NCBI RefSeq assembly: GCF_004366715.1
Contig: NZ_SOQZ01000004.1
Location: 1 to 64,000, forward strand
Source of the DNA: Meridianimaribacter flavus
GTDB lineage: Bacteria; Bacteroidota; Bacteroidia; Flavobacteriales; Flavobacteriaceae
DNA length: 64,000 nucleotides
Reading direction: 5' to 3'
Within the stretch, counting starts at the first letter, position 1, and each line of letters opens with the position of its first letter. The notes beneath the pieces were generated by a model. It saw only the letters and a program-made list of their open reading frames with translations. It ran no database searches and had not been told where the DNA came from. Below are positions 52,279 to 60,268 of this stretch, one piece after another. Made by a program: the position numbers and the translations under genes.

Positions 52279-53211
52279 ATGCGAAAAATACTCTATATAT
52301 TTTGTCTAAGTTTACTGTTAACAAGTTGCGATGATGGTGATATTCTTGAAATTGAATTAGACTTTGAAGATGACCTTACGTTGTGTGATCAATTTGAAGA
52401 TGAATACAGCTTATATAAGATTAAAGCAGACCCTTATGAATCGTTGAGCATTGTTTTTCCTTCCAATACTAATAATGATCAAATTTTCAATCCTCCAACT
52501 GATGAAATTCCTTTTGAAGGTACTATAACTGGAAGTGTTAGGTTTATTTACAGAACTTATGATGGAAATCCAGAAAATCTTTTCTGTACTCTTGTTCCTG
52601 GTTCAGACGTTAATATTATTAGCGATAATGAAAGTGAATCAATAGATATAGATTTCACCTCTACTTTTGTGGATGATGATGATGATGGAATTCCTTCTGA
52701 ATTTGAAGATTTAAATGGTAATGGTAATTATGATGACGATGACTTTGATGGAGATGGTATACCAAACTATATCGACCAAGATGATGATAATGACAATGTA
52801 TTAACCATTAACGAAAATCATAATTTTAGTACTGAAGATGGCTTAGCTAATGCTGTAAACACTGATAACGACACGTACGACCACGATAACGATCCTACAA
52901 CTCCTGAAATACCTTTACCTAACTATTTAGATAATGACGATGATGGTGATGGTGTGTTAACGCGTTATGAGGATGAAGATATGGACAAAAACCCAACTAA
53001 CGATTTTGCTACAGATTCAACTATTGCAAGGTATTTAGACGCAGATGCTGCTGATACTTTTGTGGTTGATGAGTTTATAGACAATACATACACTAGAACA
53101 GTGACCACGAATTTTGAAATTAATGATCCTTTCAATTTAGGTGCTTTAAGTATGGATTATTACTTCTTTGGAACTTATGAAACTACAATTACGTTTCCTG
53201 AAGAAGACTAA
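52279..53211 (+). CDS. Asp-rich lipoprotein with calcium-binding-type repeats
   Basis: 310 residues from MRKILYIFCLSLLL. Lipobox LLTSC (Cys16) is followed by an acidic DDGD stretch. The middle (~135-240) carries thrombospondin type 3-like Asp repeats: DDDDDGIPSEFEDLNGNG, DFDGDGIPNYID, DDNDNV, DNDDDGDGVLTRYED, the pattern of calcium-binding loops in Bacteroidota surface proteins. No enzymatic domain is recognised. A start 120 bases upstream is excluded because it would lie before the -7 box and inside the desulfurase region. Overlaps the Smr gene by 4 bases at the shared stop. Confidence 0.85.
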   Translation: MRKILYIFCLSLLLTSCDDGDILEIELDFEDDLTLCDQFEDEYSLYKIKADPYESLSIVFPSNTNNDQIFNPPTDEIPFEGTITGSVRFIYRTYDGNPENLFCTLVPGSDVNIISDNESESIDIDFTSTFVDDDDDGIPSEFEDLNGNGNYDDDDFDGDGIPNYIDQDDDNDNVLTINENHNFSTEDGLANAVNTDNDTYDHDNDPTTPEIPLPNYLDNDDDGDGVLTRYEDEDMDKNPTNDFATDSTIARYLDADAADTFVVDEFIDNTYTRTVTTNFEINDPFNLGALSMDYYFFGTYETTITFPEED

Positions 53212-53759
53212 TTCACGTTTTGGTAAATATAAACCTCAGTAGCTCCTAAACCGTATTTTTTGTAGTCTGCGTCGTAAAACTTGATGTTGTCATAGCGTCG
53301 AAACAATGTTTCTAACTCCATTTTTAGAACGCCTTCTCCTACGCCATGAATAAATACGATTTTTTGAATTCGCTTTTTTATTGCAAATTCTAGTTGCCGT
53401 TGAGCTGTATCTAACTGTAAAGTTAACTTTTCATGACTAGTCATTCTAGAATCATGATCAGTAAGCTTGTGTATGTGAAGATCAACTTCCATTGCAGGAT
53501 TATTACGCTCTTTAGGCTTTATCTTAGGAAGTTTTCGTCTTTGTTGCTGCTCTTTTTCTTGAATAACAGCACTAGCACTTTGGGTTGAAAACAATTCAGA
53601 TTGTATTGAAGCATCAGTTTTTATAAGTTCGCTTGCAGGAAATTCAAACACAAAACCATCAGGAGTTTCAATACTCACTTGTGCATCTGAAGTTTTTAAA
53701 ACAACACCAGAAATGTCTTCATCTAACACTGAAACTTTATCGCCTTTTTTAAATTTCAT
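53208..53759 (-). CDS. Smr/MutS2-like domain protein
   Basis: 183 residues, cytoplasmic. An N-terminal Tudor/KOW-like part (~1-50, KFKKGDKVSVLDEDISGVVL) is followed by a basic linker and a C-terminal Smr domain (~90-183) with EVDLHIHKL and the signature IVFIHGVGEGVLK, ending in YGLGATEVYI. Smr domains are nucleases or nucleic-acid-binding modules linked to ribosome rescue and recombination control. It is a short, stand-alone version without MutS ATPase. It starts 4 bases inside the next gene upstream. Confidence 0.88.
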   Translation of the reverse strand: MKFKKGDKVSVLDEDISGVVLKTSDAQVSIETPDGFVFEFPASELIKTDASIQSELFSTQSASAVIQEKEQQQRRKLPKIKPKERNNPAMEVDLHIHKLTDHDSRMTSHEKLTLQLDTAQRQLEFAIKKRIQKIVFIHGVGEGVLKMELETLFRRYDNIKFYDADYKKYGLGATEVYIYQNVN

Positions 53760-53965
53760 TGTGCAGTATCATTATTAGAGTCGTTAGTGTCATCATTTTT
53801 ATATTTACTAGGAATATTACGAGAAGTCCTGTAAATACCCATCATTAATAGTACAATTCCTGCCATTAGCAAATAAACACTTTGTCCATCACCTGCTTTG
53901 GCATAAATTGCAATAATTCCGCCAGATAAAATCAAAATAAAATTTATTGTTCTTGATAAACTCAT
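53756..53965 (-). CDS. Small two-segment membrane protein
   Basis: 69 residues from MSLSRTINF. Two hydrophobic segments (INFILILSGGIIAIYA and SVYLLMAGIVLLMMGIY) are joined by a short loop KAGDGQ; a charged, Asn/Asp-rich tail follows. No known family. The last codons overlap the Smr start by 4 bases, so the two genes form a small operon. An earlier in-frame ATG (54022) would add an atypical hydrophobic stretch and is not preferred. Confidence 0.7.
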   Translation of the reverse strand: MSLSRTINFILILSGGIIAIYAKAGDGQSVYLLMAGIVLLMMGIYRTSRNIPSKYKNDDTNDSNNDTAQ

Positions 53966-54087
53966 GTGTTTGCCTATTAAAAATATGTTATCTATAAAGT
54001 AATAGATACAAAAGTAAAGCATTAAGCTAAATCGTTCAAATTTTCACTAAAAAACAAAGAAACCTTAGTTTCATTTTTAACTTTTTT

Positions 54088-54095
54088 TACATTTG
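54088..54095 (+). promoter_or_regulatory. -7 promoter box of the DUF2752/CCC cluster
   Basis: TACATTTG matches TAnnTTTG and lies 19 bases before the ATG at 54115. Confidence 0.55.
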
Positions 54096-54114
54096 TAAGA
54101 ACTAAAACAGTACC

Positions 54115-54396
54115 ATGTCGCAATACGAAGACTATATGTTACCTTGCTTAAACAAAAAGTTGTTTGGCTTTGAGTGTATGGGTTGTGGCATGCAACGATC
54201 GGTTGCTCTTATTCTTGAAGGCGACTTTATTGGTGCATTTTTTATGTATCCTGCTATTTATACACTTATACTCCTTTTTGGGATGCTAATAGTAAATGCG
54301 CTTAAGATTTATGAAATTTCTCAAAAAATTATTCTTACATTGGTAATCATTAACATCGTTATTATTGTAGGTAACTTTTTACTAAAAATAATCTAA
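54115..54396 (+). CDS. DUF2752 small membrane protein
   Basis: 93 residues. The diagnostic motif of DUF2752 is present as MLPCLNKKLFGFECMGCGMQRS, with C-x-G-C-G and a following Arg. Two membrane segments follow: FFMYPAIYTLILLFGMLIV and IILTLVIINIVIIVGNFLL. The Cys motif could bind metal or be redox-active; function is unknown. First gene of a group of four small membrane-protein genes on this strand; a second DUF2752 gene ends the group at 55076. Confidence 0.85.
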   Translation: MSQYEDYMLPCLNKKLFGFECMGCGMQRSVALILEGDFIGAFFMYPAIYTLILLFGMLIVNALKIYEISQKIILTLVIINIVIIVGNFLLKII

Positions 54397-54411
54397 TCAA
54401 AACTTAAAATT

Positions 54412-54744
54412 ATGGAACAACAAAAACTCAACCCAACTATTGTTTATGTATTAGCAATTTTAGGATTACTATGCTGCTGCTTTGGAGGTTTAGGATTTAT
54501 CCTTGCTGGTATTGCTTTTTTTATTGCACAAAGTAAATTAAAGCAAGCGCAAGCAAACCCTGAAAATTATGACCAACAAAGTGTAAAAGCAATGAATACT
54601 GCAAAAATTGTAGCAATGGTAATGCTAATAATAAACATAGCATATTTAATTTTTACTATATACCGAATTTCAACAGTTGGTTGGGATGAGATGATGGAAC
54701 AGTCCAGAGAAATGATGGAACAGTACCAACAACAAAATCAATAA
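54412..54744 (+). CDS. CCC-motif membrane protein
   Basis: 110 residues. Two hydrophobic segments, the first carrying three consecutive Cys (GLLCCCFGGLGFILAG), the feature that names this flavobacterial family; the second is VAMVMLIINIAYLIFTIY. The linker KLKQAQANPENYDQQSVK and the Met/Gln-rich tail are charged and probably cytoplasmic. Function is unknown. It lies 15 bases after the first DUF2752 gene and is followed by a strong terminator. Confidence 0.82.
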   Translation: MEQQKLNPTIVYVLAILGLLCCCFGGLGFILAGIAFFIAQSKLKQAQANPENYDQQSVKAMNTAKIVAMVMLIINIAYLIFTIYRISTVGWDEMMEQSREMMEQYQQQNQ

Positions 54745-54749
54745 ATGAG

Positions 54750-54773
54750 AAAAGCGACCAAATGGTCGCTTTT
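54750..54773 (+). terminator. Terminator inside the small-membrane-protein cluster
   Basis: Stem aaaagcgacc / ggtcgctttt with a short aaat-type loop and T-run, starting 6 bases after the CCC-motif stop. A near copy recurs at 55491-55521. Confidence 0.85.
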
Positions 54774-54813
54774 TTTATTACATTTGAACACTAACTAAAC
54801 AAAAAATTATTAC

Positions 54814-55089
54814 ATGGAACAAAAACCTACAAGACCTAATAGTTACTTAGCCTTAGCTATAATAAGTACCATTTTATGCTGTTTACCTTCTGGTATTGTG
54901 AGCATTATTTACGCTACAAAAGTTAATTCATTATATGAAGATGGAAAGTATGATGAAGCAGTACGTGCCTCTAAGAATGCAAAAACTTGGGGAATTGTTT
55001 CTGTGGTTATTGCACTTGTAGGATGGCTACTTTATATTTTAATCTTTGGAGTTGCAATGCTTGGAGCAATTGCTAATGGTGGTTACTAA
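54814..55089 (+). CDS. CD225/dispanin-family membrane protein
   Basis: 91 residues. A first hydrophobic segment with two Cys (LALAIISTILCCLPSGIVSIIYA) is followed by the conserved loop KVNSLYEDGKYDEAVRASKNAKTW and a second segment (GIVSVVIALVGWLLYILIFG). This is the CD225/dispanin layout also found in eukaryotic IFITM proteins. Bacterial members have no assigned role. It overlaps the downstream DUF2752 gene by 14 bases. Confidence 0.88.
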   Translation: MEQKPTRPNSYLALAIISTILCCLPSGIVSIIYATKVNSLYEDGKYDEAVRASKNAKTWGIVSVVIALVGWLLYILIFGVAMLGAIANGGY

Positions 55090-55489
55090 GTCAAAAAAAA
55101 TAGTAATATATACAAGTATAGTGATAGTGTTTTTAGGAATGCTATCACTATATTTTTTTTGGAATCCGTCTAACCACGCTTTTTTTCCTAAATGTCCTTT
55201 TTATGCTTTTACAGGCATTTTCTGTCCTGGTTGTGGTAGTCAAAGAGCAATACACAAGTTAATTAATGGTGAAATTGTTGAAGGTATAAGACACAACTAT
55301 CTAATACTTCTTCTATTTATAGTTTTAGGGTATCAGTCTATCTTATTTTTGCTTAACAAGTTCACCTCAACGACCTATAAAAACCTGACTCATAAACCAA
55401 TTACTACAAAAGTAATTTTAGTAATTGTTATTCTGTTTTGGATACTTAGAAATATTAGTGTTGTTCCGTTTACCGAGTTAGCACCTTAA
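55076..55489 (+). CDS. DUF2752 membrane protein
   Basis: 137 residues from MVVTKSKK. A first membrane segment (YTSIVIVFLGMLSLYFFW) precedes the motif FPKCPFYAFTGIFCPGCGSQRA, the DUF2752 Cys signature, and two further hydrophobic segments follow. The start chosen sits 14 bases inside the CD225 gene; an earlier ATG (55046) would lie deeper inside it. Function unknown; it is a paralog of the gene at 54115 with an added N-terminal membrane segment. Confidence 0.85.
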   Translation: MVVTKSKKIVIYTSIVIVFLGMLSLYFFWNPSNHAFFPKCPFYAFTGIFCPGCGSQRAIHKLINGEIVEGIRHNYLILLLFIVLGYQSILFLLNKFTSTTYKNLTHKPITTKVILVIVILFWILRNISVVPFTELAP

Positions 55490-55490
55490 C

Positions 55491-55521
55491 AAAAAAAAGC
55501 AACCAAATGGTCGCTTTTTTT
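55491..55521. terminator. Bidirectional terminator closing the small-membrane-protein cluster
   Basis: Stem aaaagcaacca / tggtcgctttt with one A-C mismatch and long A/T runs, 1 base after the DUF2752 stop. The sequence repeats that at 54750-54773 with a single difference in the arm. Confidence 0.8.
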
Positions 55522-55543
55522 CTTATAAATTATTGTCAGCTTT

Positions 55544-55993
55544 TTAAAACAAGGAAGCTCCAACTACTGCTCCTATTAAAATTAAAGCGTATAAAGAAAT
55601 AACTACAATAGTAAAAATCCCGATAAACTTATAGTGAGATTTTAGATTTGCAAACGCCTTTTTAAAATCTTGATTATTGCTTAGTCTTAACGCACTTTTC
55701 ATGTTTTTAGAAAACCTAAATAAGTACAACACAGGAAACAAATAAACAAGCGCTAAAACAACATATACAAACGCTACACCTACAGCGTATCCTGCTCCAT
55801 ACGCTCCATCAAATCCACTGTTTGCAATGCCTCCTGAAATGGCCATAATCAATGCTCCAATAAGCATAAAACCTATTCCTACAAATCCTAATATTGATAA
55901 AATATAAGACCATTTAGATGTTTCTTTTAAATAATCAATAATCGCTTGATTAACGTCTAGTTCAAAGCTTTTAAAAGCTGATTGTTGTTCCAT
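55544..55993 (-). CDS. DUF5362-like membrane protein
   Basis: 149 residues from MEQQSAFKSFELDV. After an amphipathic N-terminal helix, hydrophobic segments lie at ILSILGFVGIGFMLIGALIMAI, GYAVGVAFVYVVLALVYLFPVLYLF and IFTIVVISLYALILIGAVVG, with a cytoplasmic SKNMKSALRLSNNQDFKKAF loop. The pattern matches DUF5362 proteins. Its ATG lies 5 bases beyond the rocD stop, so it is the downstream gene of a rocD operon. Function unknown. Confidence 0.75.
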   Translation of the reverse strand: MEQQSAFKSFELDVNQAIIDYLKETSKWSYILSILGFVGIGFMLIGALIMAISGGIANSGFDGAYGAGYAVGVAFVYVVLALVYLFPVLYLFRFSKNMKSALRLSNNQDFKKAFANLKSHYKFIGIFTIVVISLYALILIGAVVGASLF

Positions 55994-55997
55994 AAAT

Positions 55998-57242
55998 TTA
56001 GTTTTCAAATTGTTTTAATGTCTTTGTTATAATTGACACACAGTCTAACAGTTGCTCCTTATTCATTACTAAAGGTGGTGCAAATCTAATAATATTACCA
56101 TGTGTTGGTTTAGCTAAAAGACCATTATCTCTTAATGCCAAACAAATGTTCCAAGCTGTATCGCTATCTTCATCATCATTTATAACAATAGCATTTAGCA
56201 ATCCTTTTCCTCTAACTAAATTAACGGTAGAACTTGTTGCAATGTATTTATTCATTTCCTCACGGAATAATTGTCCTAATGTTTCAGCATTTTCAGCTAG
56301 CTGCTCGTCTTTAACCACTTCTAAAGCAGCAATAGCAACAGCAGCAGCAACAGGATTACCACCAAAAGTACTTCCGTGGTTTCCTGGTTTAATCACATTC
56401 ATAATGTTATCGTTTGCTAACACAGCCGAAACAGGATAAGCACCTCCAGATAATGCTTTACCAAGAATTAACACATCTGGTTTTACATTTTCATGGTCAA
56501 CAGCTAACAACTTTCCTGTTCTAGCAATACCAGTTTGCACTTCGTCTGCAATAAAAAGTACACCATGGGCTTCACATAACGCCTTTGCTTTGGCTAAATA
56601 CCCTTCACTTGGCACATAAACTCCTGCCTCTCCTTGTATTGGCTCAACCATAAAACCTGCTACGTTAGGATTGTTTTTTAAAGCAGTTTCTAAAGCTTCT
56701 AGATTATCGTATTCAATTTTTATAAACCCTTTAGTGTAAGGTCCAAAGTTTTTACGTGCTACAGGATCGTTACTAAACGAGATAATTGTAGTTGTTCTTC
56801 CATGGAAATTGTTTTCGCAAACAATAATTTCAGCATCGTTTTCAGAAATACCTTTTACTTCATAAGCCCATTTTCTACAAAGCTTTAAAGCCGTTTCAAC
56901 AGCTTCAGCTCCTGTATTCATTGGTAATAATTTATCAAACCCAAACATTTCAGTTGCAAACTGCTCATACTTTCCTAGCATATCGTTATAAAATGCTCTA
57001 GAAGTTAAGGTTAATGTTTTTGCTTGCGATACCATAGCATCTACAATTTTTGGGTGACAATGTCCTTGGTTAACTGCTGAGTAAGCCGATAAAAAATCAT
57101 AATATTGCTTCCCTTCTACATCCCAAACATGGACACCTTCTCCTCTACTCAACACTACAGGTAACGGATGGTAATTGTGTGCACCATACTTGTTTTCTAA
57201 ATCTATCGCTTGTTGCGATGTTAATTGGTCTAAAACAGCCAT
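55998..57242 (-). CDS. rocD: Ornithine-oxo-acid transaminase
   Basis: 414 residues. Class III PLP aminotransferase with [12 protein letters not shown]-type N-terminus (here [21 protein letters not shown]), [16 protein letters not shown], the [15 protein letters not shown] segment, [17 protein letters not shown] and the Schiff-base Lys in [17 protein letters not shown]. It converts ornithine and a 2-oxoacid to glutamate semialdehyde and glutamate in arginine/proline metabolism. The 240 bases upstream hold a strongly structured region (57279-57402) that could be its leader. Confidence 0.96.
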   Translation of the reverse strand: MAVLDQLTSQQAIDLENKYGAHNYHPLPVVLSRGEGVHVWDVEGKQYYDFLSAYSAVNQGHCHPKIVDAMVSQAKTLTLTSRAFYNDMLGKYEQFATEMFGFDKLLPMNTGAEAVETALKLCRKWAYEVKGISENDAEIIVCENNFHGRTTTIISFSNDPVARKNFGPYTKGFIKIEYDNLEALETALKNNPNVAGFMVEPIQGEAGVYVPSEGYLAKAKALCEAHGVLFIADEVQTGIARTGKLLAVDHENVKPDVLILGKALSGGAYPVSAVLANDNIMNVIKPGNHGSTFGGNPVAAAVAIAALEVVKDEQLAENAETLGQLFREEMNKYIATSSTVNLVRGKGLLNAIVINDDEDSDTAWNICLALRDNGLLAKPTHGNIIRFAPPLVMNKEQLLDCVSIITKTLKQFEN

Positions 57243-57278
57243 TTTAAAAAAATTTTAATTGTGAAAAAATAACCATTC

Positions 57279-57402
57279 CTGCTCTACCTTTATTCTTTCA
57301 TAAGCGTTGCGCAACCATTTTTGAAGTTATGGTGACGCTTAGAAAAAGCAGCGTGGGAGAGAAATCATCCCTAGAGGATGTAAATTTAGTAATTTCTGCA
57401 CG
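57279..57402 (-). ncRNA. Structured RNA candidate between rocD and rlmD
   Basis: Two compound hairpins abut. Hairpin A (57279-57351): ctgct/agcag, then tttc/gaaa, taagcgt/acgctta and accat/atggt with bulges. Hairpin B (57352-57402): cgtg/cacg, agaaat/atttct and catcc/ggatg with a 5-base loop and an 11-base bulge. On the minus strand this would be the 5' leader of rocD, ending about 35 bases before its ATG. The rlmD -7 box lies outside it. No known riboswitch motif is recognised. Strand and function are inferred. Confidence 0.4.
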
Positions 57403-57454
57403 ATTTATAAATAATCACTATCAATTTTAAGTGTAGAATTTTATAAAATGCCAC

Positions 57455-57462
57455 TATCTTTG
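57455..57462 (+). promoter_or_regulatory. -7 promoter box of rlmD
   Basis: TATCTTTG, an exact TAnnTTTG match, 19 bases before the ATG at 57482. No clear -33 TTG. Confidence 0.6.
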
Positions 57463-57481
57463 CAATCAAAATTTTAAGCAC

Positions 57482-58933
57482 ATGGCAAGACGAGAACGCA
57501 ATAAGTTTGTAAAACGTGGCGAAACGATAGACATCTTAATAGAAGATTATGCCTTTGGTGGTAAAGGTATAGGACGTATTAGAAATGAACATGGTGAGTT
57601 TGTTGTTTTTGTGCCTAATACTTTACCTGGTCAGTTAGTTAAAGCTCAGGTTAAAAAATCGAGTAAAAAATATGCCGAGTGTAAGTTGCTTGATGTTTTA
57701 AAACCTTCTGAAGATGAAGTAGAAACTCCTTATCAAGATATTCCTGGTGCACCTTATATTCAGCTTCCAATAGACAAACAGCACGACTATAAAACGCAAA
57801 GTACATTAGAACTTTTTAAGCGTATTGGAAAAGTAAAAGATATTGAAAGCAAGTTTGATGAGTTTGTAAGTTCACCTAATACATTTCATTATCGTAATAA
57901 AATGGAATATGGCTTTTCAGCTATTGGTTATAATCGTGAAGCTAAAACTGACGTAGACGAGTTTACACTTGGGTTTAAACGTCGTGGTCTTTGGTGGTGT
58001 GGTGATAACTTAAATAGCGATTCTGGTTTATTCGATGCGCAGTTAGAAAACCACCTTAAAGACATTAGAGCATATTGCGAAAACACAGGATTAGCACCAT
58101 GGCATGCTCCTAAAAAAGAAGGGTTTTTCCGCTTTTTCGTGGTAAGAAAATCCTATAAAACCAATAAGCTGCTATTCAATTTAGTGACTACTTCTTATGA
58201 TTTAGACCAATTTGATTTAGATGCATTTGCTAACTATTTAGTAGAATTGTTTGGAGATAGAGTTGCTGGTTTATTACATACCATTAATGACGAAATTGGA
58301 GATAGAACCATTGCTACCACTGGAAGCATAAGCTTAGTTTATGGTGAAGACAAAATAGTTGAAGAACTACTAGGTCTTAATTTTGAAATTAGCATGAAAA
58401 GCTTCTTTCAAACCAACCCAAAATGTGCAGAAAAACTATACTCTAAAGTAGCTGATTATGCTTTAGAAAATAAAGACGCTATAGACAATACCGTTGTTTT
58501 AGATTTATTTTGTGGTACAGGAACCATAGGACAAATAGTTGCTAGCAAATCCAACAATGCTAAAATTGTTGGTGTAGATATTGTAGCTTCAGCCATTGCA
58601 GATGCTAAAGAAAATGCCAAACGAAACAACATTAAAGGCTTAGAATTTTATGCTGCTGATGTTGGTAAATTCTTAACCGAGCATCCTGAGTTTAAAAACA
58701 AAATAAGAACCATTATCTTAGATCCTGCTAGAGCTGGTATTGCGCCAAAAACTTTAAATAAAATAATAAACCTAGGCGCAGAACGTTTGGTTTATGTATC
58801 TTGCAATCCAGCCACACAAGCTAGAGATACTGAGCAATTAATGCAGTCAGGATATGAAATAAAAAAGCTTAGTCTTGTGGATCAGTTTCCACATACAGCA
58901 CATATTGAGACTGTGGTTTTATTTGAAAAGTAA
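57482..58933 (+). CDS. rlmD: 23S rRNA (uracil-C5)-methyltransferase, RlmD/TrmA family
   Basis: 483 residues. A TRAM domain (~8-68, VKRGETIDILIEDYAFGGKGIGRI) precedes the SAM-dependent methyltransferase domain with DLFCGTGTIGQIVA, the QTNP motif (SFFQTNPKCAE), LDPARAGI and the catalytic Cys in YVSCNPATQARD, then GYEIKKLSLVDQFPHTAHIE. These are the marks of the RumA/RlmD group methylating U1939 (or U747) of 23S rRNA. The four Fe-S Cys of E. coli RlmD are not visible at the usual place, as in many Bacteroidota members, so position specificity is uncertain. Confidence 0.92.
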   Translation: MARRERNKFVKRGETIDILIEDYAFGGKGIGRIRNEHGEFVVFVPNTLPGQLVKAQVKKSSKKYAECKLLDVLKPSEDEVETPYQDIPGAPYIQLPIDKQHDYKTQSTLELFKRIGKVKDIESKFDEFVSSPNTFHYRNKMEYGFSAIGYNREAKTDVDEFTLGFKRRGLWWCGDNLNSDSGLFDAQLENHLKDIRAYCENTGLAPWHAPKKEGFFRFFVVRKSYKTNKLLFNLVTTSYDLDQFDLDAFANYLVELFGDRVAGLLHTINDEIGDRTIATTGSISLVYGEDKIVEELLGLNFEISMKSFFQTNPKCAEKLYSKVADYALENKDAIDNTVVLDLFCGTGTIGQIVASKSNNAKIVGVDIVASAIADAKENAKRNNIKGLEFYAADVGKFLTEHPEFKNKIRTIILDPARAGIAPKTLNKIINLGAERLVYVSCNPATQARDTEQLMQSGYEIKKLSLVDQFPHTAHIETVVLFEK

Positions 58934-58984
58934 GCTATTACAAAAAATCTTGTGTAGACTATCACTGAAAAAAGAAAAATTATA

Positions 58985-59509
58985 ATGATAAAAAAAATTA
59001 GCGTCTTAGTCTTTTTAATTGCTGTCCTATTTTTAGGCTGCGAAAGAGATGACATTTGTTCTGAAGCAACAGCAACTACGCCACATTTAATCATACGTTT
59101 TTATGACGTTAATGATACTGATGAACCAAAAACTGTAAGACAACTTACTGTTACTGGTCAAGGTGTCGAAGATGAAATTGTTTCCAGCACAACTACTGAC
59201 TCTATACTCTTACCGCTAAGGTTTCAAAACGAAGGTGAAACCATATCTACTTTCTTTGAATTAAAAAAAGACACCGACTACGACACTAATGGTAACGATA
59301 GTAACGCTTCAAATACCGATGTTATTGAAGTAAGCTACACACCAGAATTTATATACGTATCAAGAGCTTGTGGTTATAAAAGTATATTTGCAGGTACTGA
59401 AATTGACGTCATTGAAGCCGATGACGATGACGTATGGATTATAAACGCATTAACCGTAAACACTACAATTGAAGATGAAAAAGCAGCACACATCAATATC
59501 TATCATTAG
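58985..59509 (+). CDS. DUF6452-family lipoprotein
   Basis: 174 residues. Lipobox LFLGC (Cys19) is followed by an ERDDICSEATATTPHLIIRFYD start with a second Cys. The rest is beta-rich and ends in IEADDDDVWI and NTTIEDEKAAHINIYH, matching DUF6452 proteins. The gene is directly followed, with a 35-base overlap, by a DUF6048 barrel; this pair occurs together in many Flavobacteriaceae. The molecular role is unknown; a lipoprotein partner of the barrel is a fair guess. Confidence 0.85.
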   Translation: MIKKISVLVFLIAVLFLGCERDDICSEATATTPHLIIRFYDVNDTDEPKTVRQLTVTGQGVEDEIVSSTTTDSILLPLRFQNEGETISTFFELKKDTDYDTNGNDSNASNTDVIEVSYTPEFIYVSRACGYKSIFAGTEIDVIEADDDDVWIINALTVNTTIEDEKAAHINIYH

Positions 59510-60230
59510 TCTGGTATTTTTGATGTTATGCTCCATAACATCATTTTCGCAAAATACAAGTGAACAAGAAGACAGCGAAACATCTAATGACACTCTTGTT
59601 TTTAAACAAAAATATGGATTGAGACTAGGTATAGACCTTAGCAAACCTGTGCGTTCTTTTTTAGATGACGATTATACTGGGTTTGAAATAAATGCCGATT
59701 ACAGACTTACCAAAAGACTTTATCTAGCAGGAGAATTAGGTACTGAAGAAAACAACTTAGTTACTGATTACCTCGATGTCACTTCAAAAGGAAGCTACTT
59801 TAAAGCTGGAGTTGATTACAACATGTACCTAAACTGGTTAGACATGGAAAATATGATATATGGTGGACTTAGAGCTGGAGTAAGCACCTTTAGTCAAACA
59901 TTAAACAATTACACCATTTACAATCCTGACCAATACTGGAATGAGCCTTTTTCTCCTTCAGATACTAAAGAGTTTGATGGTTTGTCAGCTATTTGGGCTG
60001 AACTTATTATTGGTATTAAAGCCGAGACTTTAAACAATTTATATGTTGGATTAAACCTTCAACTAAAAGGGTTAGTAAGCGAAAATGCACCTAGCGATTT
60101 TGAAAATCTTTACATTCCTGGATTTAACCGAACCTATGACAGCGGACGTTTTGGAATAGGATTTGGATACAATATTTCTTACCTAATACCTATCTACAAA
60201 AAAGATAAAAAAGTCGCTAAAGAAGACTAA
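59475..60230 (+). CDS. DUF6048-family outer-membrane barrel protein
   Basis: 251 residues from the ATG MKKQHTSISII; a TTG two codons earlier (59469) is less likely. A signal peptide ends at TSFSQ. Barrel strands include KYGLRLGIDLSKPVRSF, FEINADYRLTKRLYLAGELG, YFKAGVDYNMYLNW and FGIGFGYNISYLIP, fitting DUF6048. It overlaps the DUF6452 lipoprotein gene by 35 bases, which points to coupled translation and a joint function in the outer membrane that is not yet known. Confidence 0.87.
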   Translation: MKKQHTSISIISLVFLMLCSITSFSQNTSEQEDSETSNDTLVFKQKYGLRLGIDLSKPVRSFLDDDYTGFEINADYRLTKRLYLAGELGTEENNLVTDYLDVTSKGSYFKAGVDYNMYLNWLDMENMIYGGLRAGVSTFSQTLNNYTIYNPDQYWNEPFSPSDTKEFDGLSAIWAELIIGIKAETLNNLYVGLNLQLKGLVSENAPSDFENLYIPGFNRTYDSGRFGIGFGYNISYLIPIYKKDKKVAKED

Positions 60231-60268
60231 AAAATTGTGTATCTTTTCAATGAAAATGATCACAATTT

